From assembly GCA_947488175.1 (NCBI GenBank), contig CANKYO010000007.1, positions 1 through 64,000 of the forward strand: 64,000 bases of DNA, given 5' to 3'. Positions 50,517 through 59,733 of this stretch are shown here, in pieces. The stretch's first letter is position 1. Each line of letters begins with the position of its first letter. Below the pieces are notes generated by a model, which was given only the letters and a program-made list of their open reading frames with translations, searched no databases and had not been told where the DNA came from. Both the position numbers and the translations under genes were made by a program. Source of the DNA: an uncultured Paracoccaceae bacterium (lineage in GTDB: Bacteria; Pseudomonadota; Alphaproteobacteria; Rhodobacterales; Rhodobacteraceae).

Positions 50517-51392
50517 CTACTCTCGCAACAACATCGCCAGCGCCACCACAGTCAGCACCAGCCCGGCCAGCACCAATGGGGGCGGTGCTGCTCCGCCAAG
50601 CGCGAGGTCCCACACGATCACCCAGCTTGGCGTCAGGTAGGTGTAGGCCATCACCTTGGAGCTTGGCAGCCGCAGGGTGGCAAATTGCAGCAGGGTGAAT
50701 GTGGCCGCGCTGGCAAAGATCGCGGTGTAGCCGATCGTCACCCAGACGATAGGCGGCAGGGCTGTCCAGTCCGTTGCCCGGATGTCGCCCCATCCCCATG
50801 CCGTCAGCATCACCGCCCCTGCCAGCAAGGTGCCGAAGGTGAAGACCACTGCGGGCTCTCCCCGGTTCAGTTTGCGCACCAGCGGCGTGTAGATCGCGTG
50901 GGCCATGCAGCCCCAGAAATAGATGACTTCACCCTGCCCGACCTCGAACCGCAGGATCGCCTGAATATCGGCCCGGAAAATCACCCAGAGCGCGCCCAGC
51001 GCCCCGATGGTCAGCGCCAGTGCCATGCGCGGGGTCAGAACCTGCCGCAGAAGGATATAGCCGAACCCGGCTGACAGGATCGGCGTCAGGGTGAACACCG
51101 CCGCCGCACTGACCGGCGCTGCGGTTTTCAGCCCTTCGAACATCAGCACGAAATAGGTGGTAAAGAACCCCGCCAGCACCACGTAGCGCCAAGGGGCCGC
51201 TGCCGCGCTGCGCGGCAGCCCTGTCGTGGCCAGCGCCGCGACCCCGATGATGACCACGGCAATCCAGAACCGCACTGCGTTCAGTGCTGTCGGGCTGATC
51301 TGGTTGGCCGCCTGCGCCCCCAGCGCAAAGGATCCCGCCACAAGAAGCGAGAACAGCAGCATGGCCAGATGGCCCGCACGGGCCGGGGCCAT
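50517..51392 (-). CDS. DMT-family (EamA) transporter
   Basis: A 291-residue protein with ten membrane helices in two EamA repeats. The first ends near SAAAVFTLTPILSAGFGYILL and the second in SSKVMAYTYLTPSWVIVWDLAL, the usual repeat ends. It probably exports amino acids or other metabolites; the substrate is unknown. The ATG at 51392 shares one base with the LysR stop (TGATG), so regulator and transporter form a unit. Confidence 0.85.
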   Translation of the reverse strand: MAPARAGHLAMLLFSLLVAGSFALGAQAANQISPTALNAVRFWIAVVIIGVAALATTGLPRSAAAAPWRYVVLAGFFTTYFVLMFEGLKTAAPVSAAAVFTLTPILSAGFGYILLRQVLTPRMALALTIGALGALWVIFRADIQAILRFEVGQGEVIYFWGCMAHAIYTPLVRKLNRGEPAVVFTFGTLLAGAVMLTAWGWGDIRATDWTALPPIVWVTIGYTAIFASAATFTLLQFATLRLPSSKVMAYTYLTPSWVIVWDLALGGAAPPPLVLAGLVLTVVALAMLLRE

Positions 51393-52270
51393 CAGGTTTC
51401 CATGCTTTTCATGCGGGCTTTGAGGAATTTCAGGAAGGCCTGCACCTTGGTCGTCCGGTGCAGATCCACATGGGTCACCAGCCAGAGCGGGGCCGCCCAT
51501 TCCTCTTGCTGGGGGATCACCTCGGTCAGGTCCGGATGCCGCGCCAGTTCCTGGGCCAACACAAAGCCGACCCCTGCCCCGGCCAGAATCGCATCCAGCA
51601 TGTTGCGATTATCGGTCGCGCGATAAGTAAACCGATCATCAGACACCATCCCGCGCAGCCAGCGGGCAAAGGGGGCCCGGCTGTTATCATTGTCGTGGAC
51701 CACGAAATGATGGTTCTTGAAATCGTCAATCCCGTCAGGCAGCCCGTGCCGCCCCACATAGGCGTCAGAGGCGACCAGCGCCATCTGCTGATGCATGAAA
51801 GGCTGGACCACGTTGTCCGGTTCTTCCGGCATGGTGCCGGCTCGGATCGCTACATGCGCCTCTCCATATTCCAGCCGGAACACCCGGTCGCCGGTGCGAT
51901 AGCGGATCCGCACCTCGGGGTGTTCGGCCTGAAAATCAACCAGGATCGGCGTCAGCATACGCGATGCCATGCCCAGTGAAGTGACCACCAGATCGCCAGA
52001 GACCCCTTCGCCCTGCCCCTTGATCCGGCCTGCCAGCTGGGTGAACTGATCATCGGTGGCCTGGGCGACCTGCAAGAGGTCCTGCCCGGCTTCGGTGGCG
52101 GTGTAACCCCGTGCGTGCCGCTGGAATAGCTTCACTCCCAGCCGCTGCTCCAGCGCATCAATATGGCGGATTACGGTAGCGTGGTGGACCCCCAATTGCT
52201 CGGCCGCACCGCTGACCGTGCCTTTGCGCGCGACCTGAAAGGCGGTCCTGATTTCATCCCAATTGTCCAT
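51392..52270 (-). CDS. LysR-family transcriptional regulator
   Basis: A 292-residue LysR protein opening DNWDEIRTAFQVARKGTVSG with the helix-turn-helix AAEQLGVHHATVIRHIDALE. The ATG at 52270 fits the subclass; an ATG at 52297 is also possible. The effector domain ends WLVTHVDLHRTTKVQAFLKFL, a pattern shared with the LysR at 1933. It is divergent from the azoreductase gene, 113 bases away, and coupled to the transporter gene downstream. Confidence 0.88.
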   Translation of the reverse strand: MDNWDEIRTAFQVARKGTVSGAAEQLGVHHATVIRHIDALEQRLGVKLFQRHARGYTATEAGQDLLQVAQATDDQFTQLAGRIKGQGEGVSGDLVVTSLGMASRMLTPILVDFQAEHPEVRIRYRTGDRVFRLEYGEAHVAIRAGTMPEEPDNVVQPFMHQQMALVASDAYVGRHGLPDGIDDFKNHHFVVHDNDNSRAPFARWLRGMVSDDRFTYRATDNRNMLDAILAGAGVGFVLAQELARHPDLTEVIPQQEEWAAPLWLVTHVDLHRTTKVQAFLKFLKARMKSMET

Positions 52271-52383
52271 CTGCGTATCCTGTGCGCTGGCAAACATGTG
52301 ATGTTAGAAATCAGGCATTTCGTTCGTGAGCACAAGAAGTAAATAAGGGATCACAGAGTATTTACACGCTCAAGGAGCATCCG

Positions 52384-52926
52384 ATGACCCACACTATCCT
52401 GCATATCAACGCCTCTGGCACCACTGACGGTTCCGTTTCCCGCGCCGCAACAGCCCGGCTGATTTCCGACATGAACCCGGCCAGGGTGATTACCCGCGAT
52501 CTGGCCGCAACCCCGCTGCCGCAGGTGGACGGCACATGGATCACTGCGCGCCTCGTGCCTGAAGAAGACCGCACCGATGCCGACCGCGCGGCCCTGGCCC
52601 TGTCGGACGCGTTGATTGCTGAATTGAAGGCCGCTGACACCGTTGTCATCGGGATGCCGATGTATAATTTCGGCATGCCCGCCGCCCTGAAAGCCTGGAT
52701 TGATCTGATCGCGCGGCCCAAAGTGACCTTTGCCTATTCCGAGGATGGCCCGGTTGGCCTGCTGGAGGGGAAAAGGGCGGTGGTCGCCGTTGCCTCTGGC
52801 GGCGTGCCTGTGGACAGCCCCGTGGATTTCGCCACCCCGCATCTGCGGCAGGTGCTGCGGTTCATCGGGATCGAAGATATCACCGTGCATGTGGCCAAGG
52901 ATGTGATTGCAGCGCAGGCCGCCTAG
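52384..52926 (+). CDS. FMN-dependent NADH-azoreductase
   Basis: A 180-residue flavodoxin-like quinone reductase: ILHINASGTTDGSVSRAATA (FMN phosphate site), GMPMYNFGMPAALKAWIDLI (the AzoR signature) and VASGGVPVDSP. It reduces quinones and azo compounds with NADH. Length is close to the 195-200 usual, slightly short at the loop before the last strand. It probably answers to the divergent LysR gene. It overlaps the next gene, tail to tail, by 4 bases. Confidence 0.9.
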   Translation: MTHTILHINASGTTDGSVSRAATARLISDMNPARVITRDLAATPLPQVDGTWITARLVPEEDRTDADRAALALSDALIAELKAADTVVIGMPMYNFGMPAALKAWIDLIARPKVTFAYSEDGPVGLLEGKRAVVAVASGGVPVDSPVDFATPHLRQVLRFIGIEDITVHVAKDVIAAQAA

Positions 52927-53651
52927 GGTTTGCGCCACTCCATCATCATCAGATAGGGCATGTTTTGGTAGGCCGCGATCCGGTCTGCCGGGCCACCGGT
53001 CGGTTGCGGTTCGTCGAAATGGGTCAGCACCAGACCGTGCCCAATGAACCACTGCATGTACCGTGACAGGGGCCTGTGCCAATTCCGGATACGCAGACCA
53101 GCCCATTCAAACCACACCTTTTCTTCGCGCAGATAATGGCCCAGAGGGCGCAATTCCTCACCCGTTTCCGCGCAGGTCCGCCGCCCGAAATTGGAGCTTG
53201 AGGTGGCAAAGCTGGCGAGATTGGCGACCAGGATGCGCCCGCCCGGTCGCAGGACGCGCGCCATCTCCGCAATGGCGGTTTCAGCATCGTCGATGTCGAT
53301 CAGAGACAGGTAGCTGACCACAAGATCGAAGGCGTTGTCGTCAAATGGCAGTGCCTCGGCGAAGCCGTCCACATAGGTAGCATTCGTGTCCTGCGCGCGT
53401 GCGGCATCCAGCATTGCAGGCACTGGATCAAGACCCGTTGTCTGAAATCCCTGTGCCGCCAGCATCCGGCAAAACCGTCCTTCGCCGCAGCCGACATCAA
53501 GCGCCTGCCCCCTGTCCATCGCACGGGCCCGGGCTAGCATGGGCCCATCCAGCACATGTTCGCGTGAAAAGTCACCGCCATCCTGATTTGCCGTGATCCA
53601 CGCAGCGGCAGAACTCGCCCAGCCGTTTTCATCAGGGTCGCGGTGGGTCAT
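52923..53651 (-). CDS. Class I SAM-dependent methyltransferase
   Basis: A 242-residue enzyme with SAM motif I DVGCGEGRFCRMLA (about residues 55-70), motif post-I LDPVPAMLDAAR, motif II FDLVVSYLSLIDID and motif III LRPGGRILVANL. It is of the UbiE/methyltransferase-11 type acting on a small molecule. The substrate is not known. The ATG at 53651 is taken; the frame extends to 53690 without family residues. Confidence 0.85.
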   Translation of the reverse strand: MTHRDPDENGWASSAAAWITANQDGGDFSREHVLDGPMLARARAMDRGQALDVGCGEGRFCRMLAAQGFQTTGLDPVPAMLDAARAQDTNATYVDGFAEALPFDDNAFDLVVSYLSLIDIDDAETAIAEMARVLRPGGRILVANLASFATSSSNFGRRTCAETGEELRPLGHYLREEKVWFEWAGLRIRNWHRPLSRYMQWFIGHGLVLTHFDEPQPTGGPADRIAAYQNMPYLMMMEWRKP

Positions 53652-53751
53652 GGTACAGGCTCCGCTTTGATCAAAGTAGTCTCTTAGCAACCCGCCGCGC
53701 CGCTGTCAGCCGCCGCTTGACCATGTGGCCCATCACCGCAAGAGTGCGCCC

Positions 53752-54675
53752 ATGCTATCGCGTCAACAGAAATTCTGGAACATCTATGCCCGTCTGGTGC
53801 AAAAACCGGCGCTGGCTCTGATCGGATATCAGCCGCTGGCCCGCAAAGTGGCTGATCTGAACGCCGTGCTGACGCTCAAAACACCTAGCGGTTTGCGGCT
53901 GACCGACCGGACGCTGACCCATGCGGATCAAACGGTGAAGGTGACACTTTGCCAGACCGGCCCGGACCCTGCCGGCGGCACGATGCTTTATCTGCATGGC
54001 GGGGCGTTCATGATCGGCAACTTGCGCATGTACCGGCATCTGGTCGCCCGCTTGGGCGACGCCGCCGGGCAGCGGGCGTATTTCCTGCATTACGGGTTGG
54101 CCCCGGAAAACCCCTATCCGGTTGCGCTGGATCAGGCGACAGCGGCGTATCAGGCCCTTTGCGCTGATCCGGACGCCGGGCCGATCAGCATTGCAGGGGA
54201 CAGTGCGGGCGGCAACCTGGTCTTTGCCTTGCTGCACCACATTTGCAGCCGTGACCTGCCCCGGCCTGCCGCAGTGGTGGCCCTGTCGCCGCTGACGGAT
54301 ATGCGGATGACCGGCGCGTCCCTGCGCACAAATGCAAAGTCCGACCATCTGGTCGCGCCCAGTTGGGCGCGACGCGGGAAGGAGGCGTATCGCAGGGGGC
54401 ACGACCCCGCTGATCCGGAATTGTCGCCCGTGCTGGGCGATTTCACTGGCGCGCCGCCCTGCCTGATCCATGCAGACGACACGGAAATACTGCTCGATGA
54501 TGCGCGCGCCATCGCCGATGCCCTGCGCGCCCAAGGGGTTTCGGTAGAGCTGAATATCAGCCACGGCCGCACCCATGTCTGGCATCTGAATGTGGGGCGC
54601 AGCCCCGAGGCGGACGCGTCCGTCGCCGAAATCGGGCAGTTCATTCAGCGCGTGACTTCGCCAAAATCGCCCTAA
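53752..54675 (+). CDS. Alpha/beta hydrolase of the hormone-sensitive lipase type
   Basis: A 307-residue esterase: oxyanion motif LHGGAFMIG, nucleophile GDSAGGN, catalytic Asp in IHADDTEILLDDAR and His in HGRTHVW. It hydrolyses carboxylic esters; no membrane helix or signal is present. It starts 101 bases from the divergent methyltransferase gene. A GTG at 53725 is a possible longer start. The DoxX-type gene follows 9 bases later. Confidence 0.88.
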   Translation: MLSRQQKFWNIYARLVQKPALALIGYQPLARKVADLNAVLTLKTPSGLRLTDRTLTHADQTVKVTLCQTGPDPAGGTMLYLHGGAFMIGNLRMYRHLVARLGDAAGQRAYFLHYGLAPENPYPVALDQATAAYQALCADPDAGPISIAGDSAGGNLVFALLHHICSRDLPRPAAVVALSPLTDMRMTGASLRTNAKSDHLVAPSWARRGKEAYRRGHDPADPELSPVLGDFTGAPPCLIHADDTEILLDDARAIADALRAQGVSVELNISHGRTHVWHLNVGRSPEADASVAEIGQFIQRVTSPKSP

Positions 54676-54684
54676 CTGAGGGGG

Positions 54685-55041
54685 ATGAACCGGACCACCG
54701 CCCTGACCCTTCTCAAAGCCGCGCTGACAGTGGCTTTCCTGTATTTCGGGCTGCGCAAGCTGCTGAGTTATCACGTCGATGTCGCGATTTACGAGGCAAT
54801 CGGCTTTGGCCAGTTCCCCCGCTATATCACCGGGTCGGTCGAGGTTCTGGGGGCCGCCCTTTTGTGGAGGCGTGGTGCGGAAGGTTTCGCCGGCTTGCTA
54901 CTGTTGGCCACGATGATCATCGGGCTCAGCGCGCTGCTGATCTGGGTTGGCCCGCCTTACTGGCATATGCTGGTGTTGATGGCGGGGTCGGCCACAGTGG
55001 CCTGGGTGCATCGCGATCAGTTGCGGCGCTTGATCCGTTAG
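54685..55041 (+). CDS. DoxX-like small membrane protein
   Basis: A 118-residue protein with four membrane helices and the DoxX-like features FLYFGLRKLLS, YITGSVEVLGAALL and a helix-end GLLLLATMIIG. Such proteins are small membrane units with unclear function, some linked to quinone or thiol redox. It lies 9 bases after the esterase and 23 before the first of three paralogs, so it is probably in one operon with both. Confidence 0.75.
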   Translation: MNRTTALTLLKAALTVAFLYFGLRKLLSYHVDVAIYEAIGFGQFPRYITGSVEVLGAALLWRRGAEGFAGLLLLATMIIGLSALLIWVGPPYWHMLVLMAGSATVAWVHRDQLRRLIR

Positions 55042-55064
55042 GCAGGTCCGCTTACCTGTAAGCG

Positions 55065-55559
55065 ATGAAGATTGTGCGAAATCAGCCGGACATTCTTGTC
55101 CTGCAATCGGCCCCATGGGTGCTGGGCGGGGTGCTGGTGACGGTCATCATTTTGCTGACCGGTCTGGGTTTGCACCTGATGGCCGGGGGCAATAGCGGCG
55201 CGGCATTTCTGTGTTTTGCCTTCGGGCCCGGATTTACCGGTCTTTTCTTTGTCATGTTTGTCCGGCGTGACGATCTGGTGCTGGATCGGCAGCGCAATCT
55301 GGTCGAGCTTTATCACGCAAGTGTTCTGGGCCATCGGACAACGCGGCACTGCCTGCATCATCTGCGCCGCGCTATCGTGCAAAGCCGCCGGACGCGCCAC
55401 GGCGATCCGGCCTATCGGGCCGTTCTTGAGCTGGACAACGGCGTGCATCGTGACACCGAGCCGGTGACAGAGTTATTCGTTGACGGCCCGGATGCCGAAA
55501 GGGATGTTGCGGCGATCAACCGCTGGCTGGGTGTACCTGATCTGAAACTGGCCGGTTAA
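55065..55559 (+). CDS. Two-helix membrane protein, tandem paralog 1
   Basis: A 164-residue protein opening MKIVRNQPDILVLQSAPWV, then two helices (WVLGGVLVTVIILLTGLGLH and FLCFAFGPGFTGLFFVMFV) and a charged cytoplasmic domain with the conserved RRDDLVLDRQRNLVELYHAS and an end AERDVAAINRWLG. The next two genes have the same plan. I know no function. The last domain looks like a PH-like fold. Confidence 0.65.
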   Translation: MKIVRNQPDILVLQSAPWVLGGVLVTVIILLTGLGLHLMAGGNSGAAFLCFAFGPGFTGLFFVMFVRRDDLVLDRQRNLVELYHASVLGHRTTRHCLHHLRRAIVQSRRTRHGDPAYRAVLELDNGVHRDTEPVTELFVDGPDAERDVAAINRWLGVPDLKLAG

Positions 55560-55565
55560 GAGACG

Positions 55566-56042
55566 ATGAAGATTGTTCGCAACACGCAAGAACAGCTGAT
55601 CCTGCGGTCTGTGCCCTGGGTTATGTCGATCCTGCTCTGCGCCTTTTTTCTGGGTGCCATCGGCTTTGGGCTGAACGCGTTTTTCGAAGGCGAACTTGCC
55701 GAAGCCTTCTGGGGGCTGCTGGCCCTGCCTACCTTCCTGTCGATCTTCCTGATCGCCTTTATCCGCCGCGATGAGGTGATCCTGGATCGCAGCCGCGACC
55801 TGCTGGAGTTGCGTCATGCAACATTGCTGCGCCGGACAAAGGTGCGCCATGCCTTACACAATCTTGACCGCGCGATGGTGCAAACCAGCAATAGCGGCGA
55901 TAGCGGGCCGACGCATCGCGCTGCACTTGTGCTGCATGGCGGCATGGATGCGGGCACCCACCCGGTAACCCCGGTTTATTCCAGCGGAAACGGGGCCAAG
56001 CGGGCAGTGGATGCCATTAACGCGTGGTTGGGCGAGAAATGA
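55566..56042 (+). CDS. Two-helix membrane protein, tandem paralog 2
   Basis: A 158-residue protein starting MKIVRNTQEQLILRSVPWV, clearly related to paralog 1 and 6 bases after it. Shared positions include IRRDEVILDRSRDLLELRHA, HALHNLDRAMVQ and the C-terminal AVDAINAWLG. The stop overlaps the start of paralog 3 (ATGA). Confidence 0.65.
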   Translation: MKIVRNTQEQLILRSVPWVMSILLCAFFLGAIGFGLNAFFEGELAEAFWGLLALPTFLSIFLIAFIRRDEVILDRSRDLLELRHATLLRRTKVRHALHNLDRAMVQTSNSGDSGPTHRAALVLHGGMDAGTHPVTPVYSSGNGAKRAVDAINAWLGEK

Positions 56043-56521
56043 AGGTCGTGTCCCATAGCCCATTCAGGTTGGTTATTGCGAGCGAACCTGATGTCAGCTT
56101 GGTTCCATTTTTCATCGTTCTCAGCTTTGCGTTGCTGTTTGGCCTGAACGTTGGCGGGATCTTCGGTGCGCAGCTCTTTGGCGCTGTGTTGGCCCTTTGT
56201 GGCATTGTGTTCCTGGCGTTTCGGCAATGGAACAGCCTAGCCTTCGATACGCATCTGGGCACGGTCGAACATCGGCACCGGTGGTCATTTGGCAAAAGGC
56301 GCGTCGTGCATCAGTTGGAAGAGGTGTTTGGCGCGCATGTGGTCGAACGGGCACAAAAAGATGCGCCACCCGTTTACGAAATCGCGCTGATCCTGACCGG
56401 GATGGATGAAGGCCTCTATCATTTCGATGTCCCATCCGGCACCCGAGAGGAGATCGAGGCACTGGCCGACGTGATCAACACCTGGCTGCGGGATGTTGAC
56501 TTGGCCAAGGCAGAGGCGTAA
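56039..56521 (+). CDS. Two-helix membrane protein, tandem paralog 3
   Basis: A 160-residue protein with the same plan: MKVVSHSPFRLVI, two helices (VPFFIVLSFALLFGL and LFGAVLALCGIVFLAF), a charged middle (FDTHLGTVEHRHRWSFGKRR) and a C-terminal ALADVINTWLR. It is more diverged than 1 and 2. It is translationally coupled to paralog 2 by a 4-base overlap. The upstream in-frame start at 56024 lies inside paralog 2. Confidence 0.65.
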   Translation: MKVVSHSPFRLVIASEPDVSLVPFFIVLSFALLFGLNVGGIFGAQLFGAVLALCGIVFLAFRQWNSLAFDTHLGTVEHRHRWSFGKRRVVHQLEEVFGAHVVERAQKDAPPVYEIALILTGMDEGLYHFDVPSGTREEIEALADVINTWLRDVDLAKAEA

Positions 56522-56675
56522 ACGCCGCACAACACCCGGATAGCGTCAGCTTTCCGGTCCCCGATATCAGGGGATCGCCCTCCGTCAGCGCGTTGCGCCC
56601 ACGGGGGCGCTACTGCATTTGGCCGCGCGTTCTTATATATGCGTGGCAACCGAAACGACGTGAGGGCCTTGGCCG

Positions 56676-58166
56676 ATGTTTGAAAATCTCTCCGAACGCC
56701 TGTCTGGTGTTTTCGACAAGCTGACCAAGCAGGGTGCGCTGTCCGAGGATGATGTTAAAACCGCCCTGCGCGAGGTGCGGGTGGCCTTGCTGGAGGCTGA
56801 CGTGTCCCTGCCCGTCGCCCGCGATTTCGTGAAGGCTGTGCAGGACAAGGCGACCGGTCAGGCGGTCACCAAATCAATCACCCCCGGCCAGCAGGTCGTC
56901 AAGATCGTCCATGATGAGCTGAAACATGTGCTGACCGGTGACGCCGATCCCGGCGCGCTGAAGATCGACAACCCCCCTGCCCCGATCCTGATGGTCGGCC
57001 TCCAGGGCTCTGGTAAGACGACCACGACCGCGAAGCTGGCCAAGCGGCTGAAAGAGCGTGAGGGCAAGCGGGTGCTGATGGCCTCGCTCGACACCAACCG
57101 CCCTGCCGCGATGGAGCAGCTGGCGATCCTGGGTGGGCAGATTGGCGTAGATACGCTGCCGATTGTTCCCGGTGAAACGCCCGTTCAGATCGCCAAGCGC
57201 GCCAAGACGCAGGCATCCTTGGGCGGTTACGATGTCTACATGCTCGACACCGCCGGCCGGTTGCACATCGATCAGGAACTGATCGCGCAGGCCGCAGAGG
57301 TGCGCGATGTCGCCAACCCGCGCGAGACGCTGCTGGTGGTCGACGGCCTGACCGGTCAGGACGCGGTGAATGTCGCGCAGGAATTCGACGACAAGATCGG
57401 CGTGACCGGCGTTGTCCTGACCCGGATGGACGGTGACGGGCGCGGTGGTGCCGCCCTGTCGATGCGGGCAATCACGGGCAAGCCGATCCGCTTTGTCGGT
57501 ATTGGCGAAAAGATGGACGCGATTGAGACGTTCGAGCCGGAACGGATCGCGGGTCGCATCCTGGGCATGGGCGATATCGTGGCCCTTGTCGAAAAGGCGC
57601 AGGAAACGATCGAGGCCGAACAGGCCGAACGCATGATGAAGCGGTTCCAGAAGGGCCGGTTCAACATGAATGACCTGAAGATGCAGCTTGAACAGATGAT
57701 GAAGATGGGCGGCATGGAAGGGATGATGGGCATGATGCCCGGGGCCGCCAAGATGGCCAAGCAGATGGATCAGGCGGGGTTCGATGACAGCATCCTGAAA
57801 CGCCAGATCGCCCTGATCAATTCAATGACCAAGGCCGAGCGGGCCAACCCCGATCTGCTGGCCGCCAGCCGCAAGAAACGCATCGCCCAAGGGGCCGGTC
57901 TGGAAGTGTCCGAACTCAACCGGCTTGTGAAACAGCACAAGCAGATGGCGGGCATGATGAAGAAGATGGGCAAGGGCGGCATGCTGAAACAGGCCATGAA
58001 GGGCATGTTCGGCAAGGGCGGCGGCATGCCCGACATGAACGACCCCGAGGCGATGGCAAAGGCCGCGAAGGAACTGCAAGGCAAGATGCCGGGCGGTCTG
58101 CCCGGACTGGGCGGCGGCGGCATGCAACTGCCCCCCGGTCTGTCAGGGTTTGGAAAGAAGAAGTAA
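56676..58166 (+). CDS. ffh: Signal recognition particle protein
   Basis: A 496-residue GTPase with the N domain (1-85), the G domain with GLQGSGKTTT, DTAGRLHIDQE and TRMDGDGRGGAAL, and a Met-rich M domain from about 330 (MNDLKMQLEQMMKMGGMEG). The C-terminal tail of Gly/Met (MKGMFGKGGGMPDMND) is long, as in other alphaproteobacteria. It targets membrane proteins with 4.5S RNA and FtsY. The first GNAT gene follows after 3 bases, so it heads a long operon. Confidence 0.97.
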   Translation: MFENLSERLSGVFDKLTKQGALSEDDVKTALREVRVALLEADVSLPVARDFVKAVQDKATGQAVTKSITPGQQVVKIVHDELKHVLTGDADPGALKIDNPPAPILMVGLQGSGKTTTTAKLAKRLKEREGKRVLMASLDTNRPAAMEQLAILGGQIGVDTLPIVPGETPVQIAKRAKTQASLGGYDVYMLDTAGRLHIDQELIAQAAEVRDVANPRETLLVVDGLTGQDAVNVAQEFDDKIGVTGVVLTRMDGDGRGGAALSMRAITGKPIRFVGIGEKMDAIETFEPERIAGRILGMGDIVALVEKAQETIEAEQAERMMKRFQKGRFNMNDLKMQLEQMMKMGGMEGMMGMMPGAAKMAKQMDQAGFDDSILKRQIALINSMTKAERANPDLLAASRKKRIAQGAGLEVSELNRLVKQHKQMAGMMKKMGKGGMLKQAMKGMFGKGGGMPDMNDPEAMAKAAKELQGKMPGGLPGLGGGGMQLPPGLSGFGKKK

Positions 58167-58169
58167 CCG

Positions 58170-58718
58170 ATGACCCCCGCCCCCACCCTCACCACAGCGC
58201 GGCTGATCCTGCGCGGCCCAGAGAAACGCGATCTCGCGGCCTTTACCGCGTGGCTGACGCGGTCCGAACGGATGGTGCATGTGGGCGGCAACGACACCGA
58301 GGGCAACGCATGGCGCGGGTTTCTGGCCGGGATCGGGCATTGGAACTGGCACGGTTACGGGTTTTTCACCGTCGTGGAAAAGGATTCCGGCATTGCGGCA
58401 GGGCGCGTCGGCATCCTCAACCATATCGAATGGCCGCAGCCGGAGCTGGCCTGGCATATGTATGACGGGTTTGAAGGCAAATCCTATGCGTTCGAGGCCG
58501 CCTGCGCCGTGCGCGAATGGGCCGGCAAGGAACTGGGGCTGGAGCCGCTGATTTCGCTGATTGCCCCCACCAATTTCCGCTCGATCAAATTGGCCACCCG
58601 GCTGGGTTGCAAGGAAGAACGCCGCGCCACGGTACAGGACGAGAAGGTCATCGTATTCCGCCACCTGCGCTATGACGACACGCGCGCCAAAGTCCAACTG
58701 GACAAGGTGCGCGCATGA
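58170..58718 (+). CDS. GNAT acetyltransferase 1 of 7
   Basis: A 182-residue RimJ/RimL-type GNAT. It opens LTTARLILRGPEKRDL and has EWPQPELAWHMYDGF before the acetyl-CoA loop EGKSYAFEA, in which the second Gly is replaced by Ser. The AP-x-N-x-R-S-I-K-L-A-x-R-L-G segment then fits motif B. It starts 3 bases after ffh. A 12-residue C-terminal tail beyond the fold (RAKVQLDKVRA) is special to this copy. The acceptor is unknown. Confidence 0.85.
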   Translation: MTPAPTLTTARLILRGPEKRDLAAFTAWLTRSERMVHVGGNDTEGNAWRGFLAGIGHWNWHGYGFFTVVEKDSGIAAGRVGILNHIEWPQPELAWHMYDGFEGKSYAFEAACAVREWAGKELGLEPLISLIAPTNFRSIKLATRLGCKEERRATVQDEKVIVFRHLRYDDTRAKVQLDKVRA

Positions 58719-59227
58719 ATTTTCCTACGCTGACAACAGACCGGCTGACGCTGCGCGTGCCGCATCTGGATGATTTGCCTGCATTTCTTGCATTCTGCGC
58801 CAGTGATCGCACGCGTTACATCGGTGGTCCGAATATCGCAGAAAAGCGCGCGCATTGGGCCTTCGGGAATATCACCGGCCTTTGGCTGCTGCGCGGATAT
58901 TCGGCCTTTACGGCCTGCCTGAAAGACGACACCCCGCTTGGCTTTGTCGGTCCGTGGTATCCTACGAACTGGCCCGAACCGGAATTCGCATGGAGCCTCT
59001 GGCGACTTGAATATGAGGGTCACGGTTACATCACCGAAGCCATGCAAACCTTGATGCCATGGGCCTGGGACACGCTGGGTTTGACCACCGCCGTATCCTA
59101 TATAGACCCGGAAAACGCCGCCTCTATCGCAGTGGCAGAACGGCTGGCCGGTGTGGTCGACCCTGACGCGCGGACGCCTGATGGTGGTTATGATCTTGTC
59201 TACCGCTACAGAAGTATGGCCGCATGA
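58715..59227 (+). CDS. GNAT acetyltransferase 2 of 7
   Basis: A 170-residue copy with LTTDRLTLRVPHLDDLPAF, NWPEPEFAWSLW and the acetyl-CoA loop YEGHGYITEAM. The loop is intact. The tail is PDGGYDLVYRYRSM. Overlaps of 4 bases (ATGA) on both sides couple it to copies 1 and 3. Aromatic residues around the loop are richer than in the other copies, which suggests a different acceptor pocket. Confidence 0.85.
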   Translation: MNFPTLTTDRLTLRVPHLDDLPAFLAFCASDRTRYIGGPNIAEKRAHWAFGNITGLWLLRGYSAFTACLKDDTPLGFVGPWYPTNWPEPEFAWSLWRLEYEGHGYITEAMQTLMPWAWDTLGLTTAVSYIDPENAASIAVAERLAGVVDPDARTPDGGYDLVYRYRSMAA

Positions 59228-59733
59228 TCCCGACCCTGACCACAGACCGGCTGACGCTCGGCCCGTTCAGCATGGCGCATTACGAGGCGTTTCATGCGTT
59301 TTGCGCCACGGATCGCTCCAGGTTTCTGGGCGGCCCGACCGACGATCCGCGCGAGGCGTGGGACAGTTGCATGCAGGGTCTCGGTCAGTGGATCGCCCGC
59401 GGATACGGTGCGTTCTTCATGACCGAAACAGCTACCGGCACGCCGGTCGGACGCACGCAGCTGCGCCACCCTATTGATCTGGACGAACCGGAGTTGGCTT
59501 GGGCGGTCTACGAGCGTTTCGAAGGCAAGGGCCTTGCCCATGAGGCGGTTCTGGCGGTGCGGGACTACGCTTATCGGACACTTGGCTTTGCCCCGCTGAT
59601 GTCGCTTATCGCACCTGAAAACACCCGCTCTGTCGCGCTGGCCGAAAAGCTGGGCTGTGTGCCGGATGGTAAAAAGGCATATGACAGCGATGTCAGTGTC
59701 ACAATCTACCGGCATCCGGGGATGGGCGCATGA
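59224..59733 (+). CDS. GNAT acetyltransferase 3 of 7
   Basis: A 169-residue copy: LTTDRLTLGPFSMAHYEAF, DEPELAWAVYERF, the acetyl-CoA loop EGKGLAHEAV, and SLIAPENTRSVALAEKLGC in motif B. The usual R-P after LTL is replaced by G-P. Coupled by 4-base overlaps on both sides. Confidence 0.85.
   Translation: MIPTLTTDRLTLGPFSMAHYEAFHAFCATDRSRFLGGPTDDPREAWDSCMQGLGQWIARGYGAFFMTETATGTPVGRTQLRHPIDLDEPELAWAVYERFEGKGLAHEAVLAVRDYAYRTLGFAPLMSLIAPENTRSVALAEKLGCVPDGKKAYDSDVSVTIYRHPGMGA

Noticed and set aside
56557..56611. Small hairpins before ffh as a possible 4.5S or other RNA gene
   Set aside because: Stems of four to five pairs in a 154-base promoter region; no SRP-RNA consensus loop is present.
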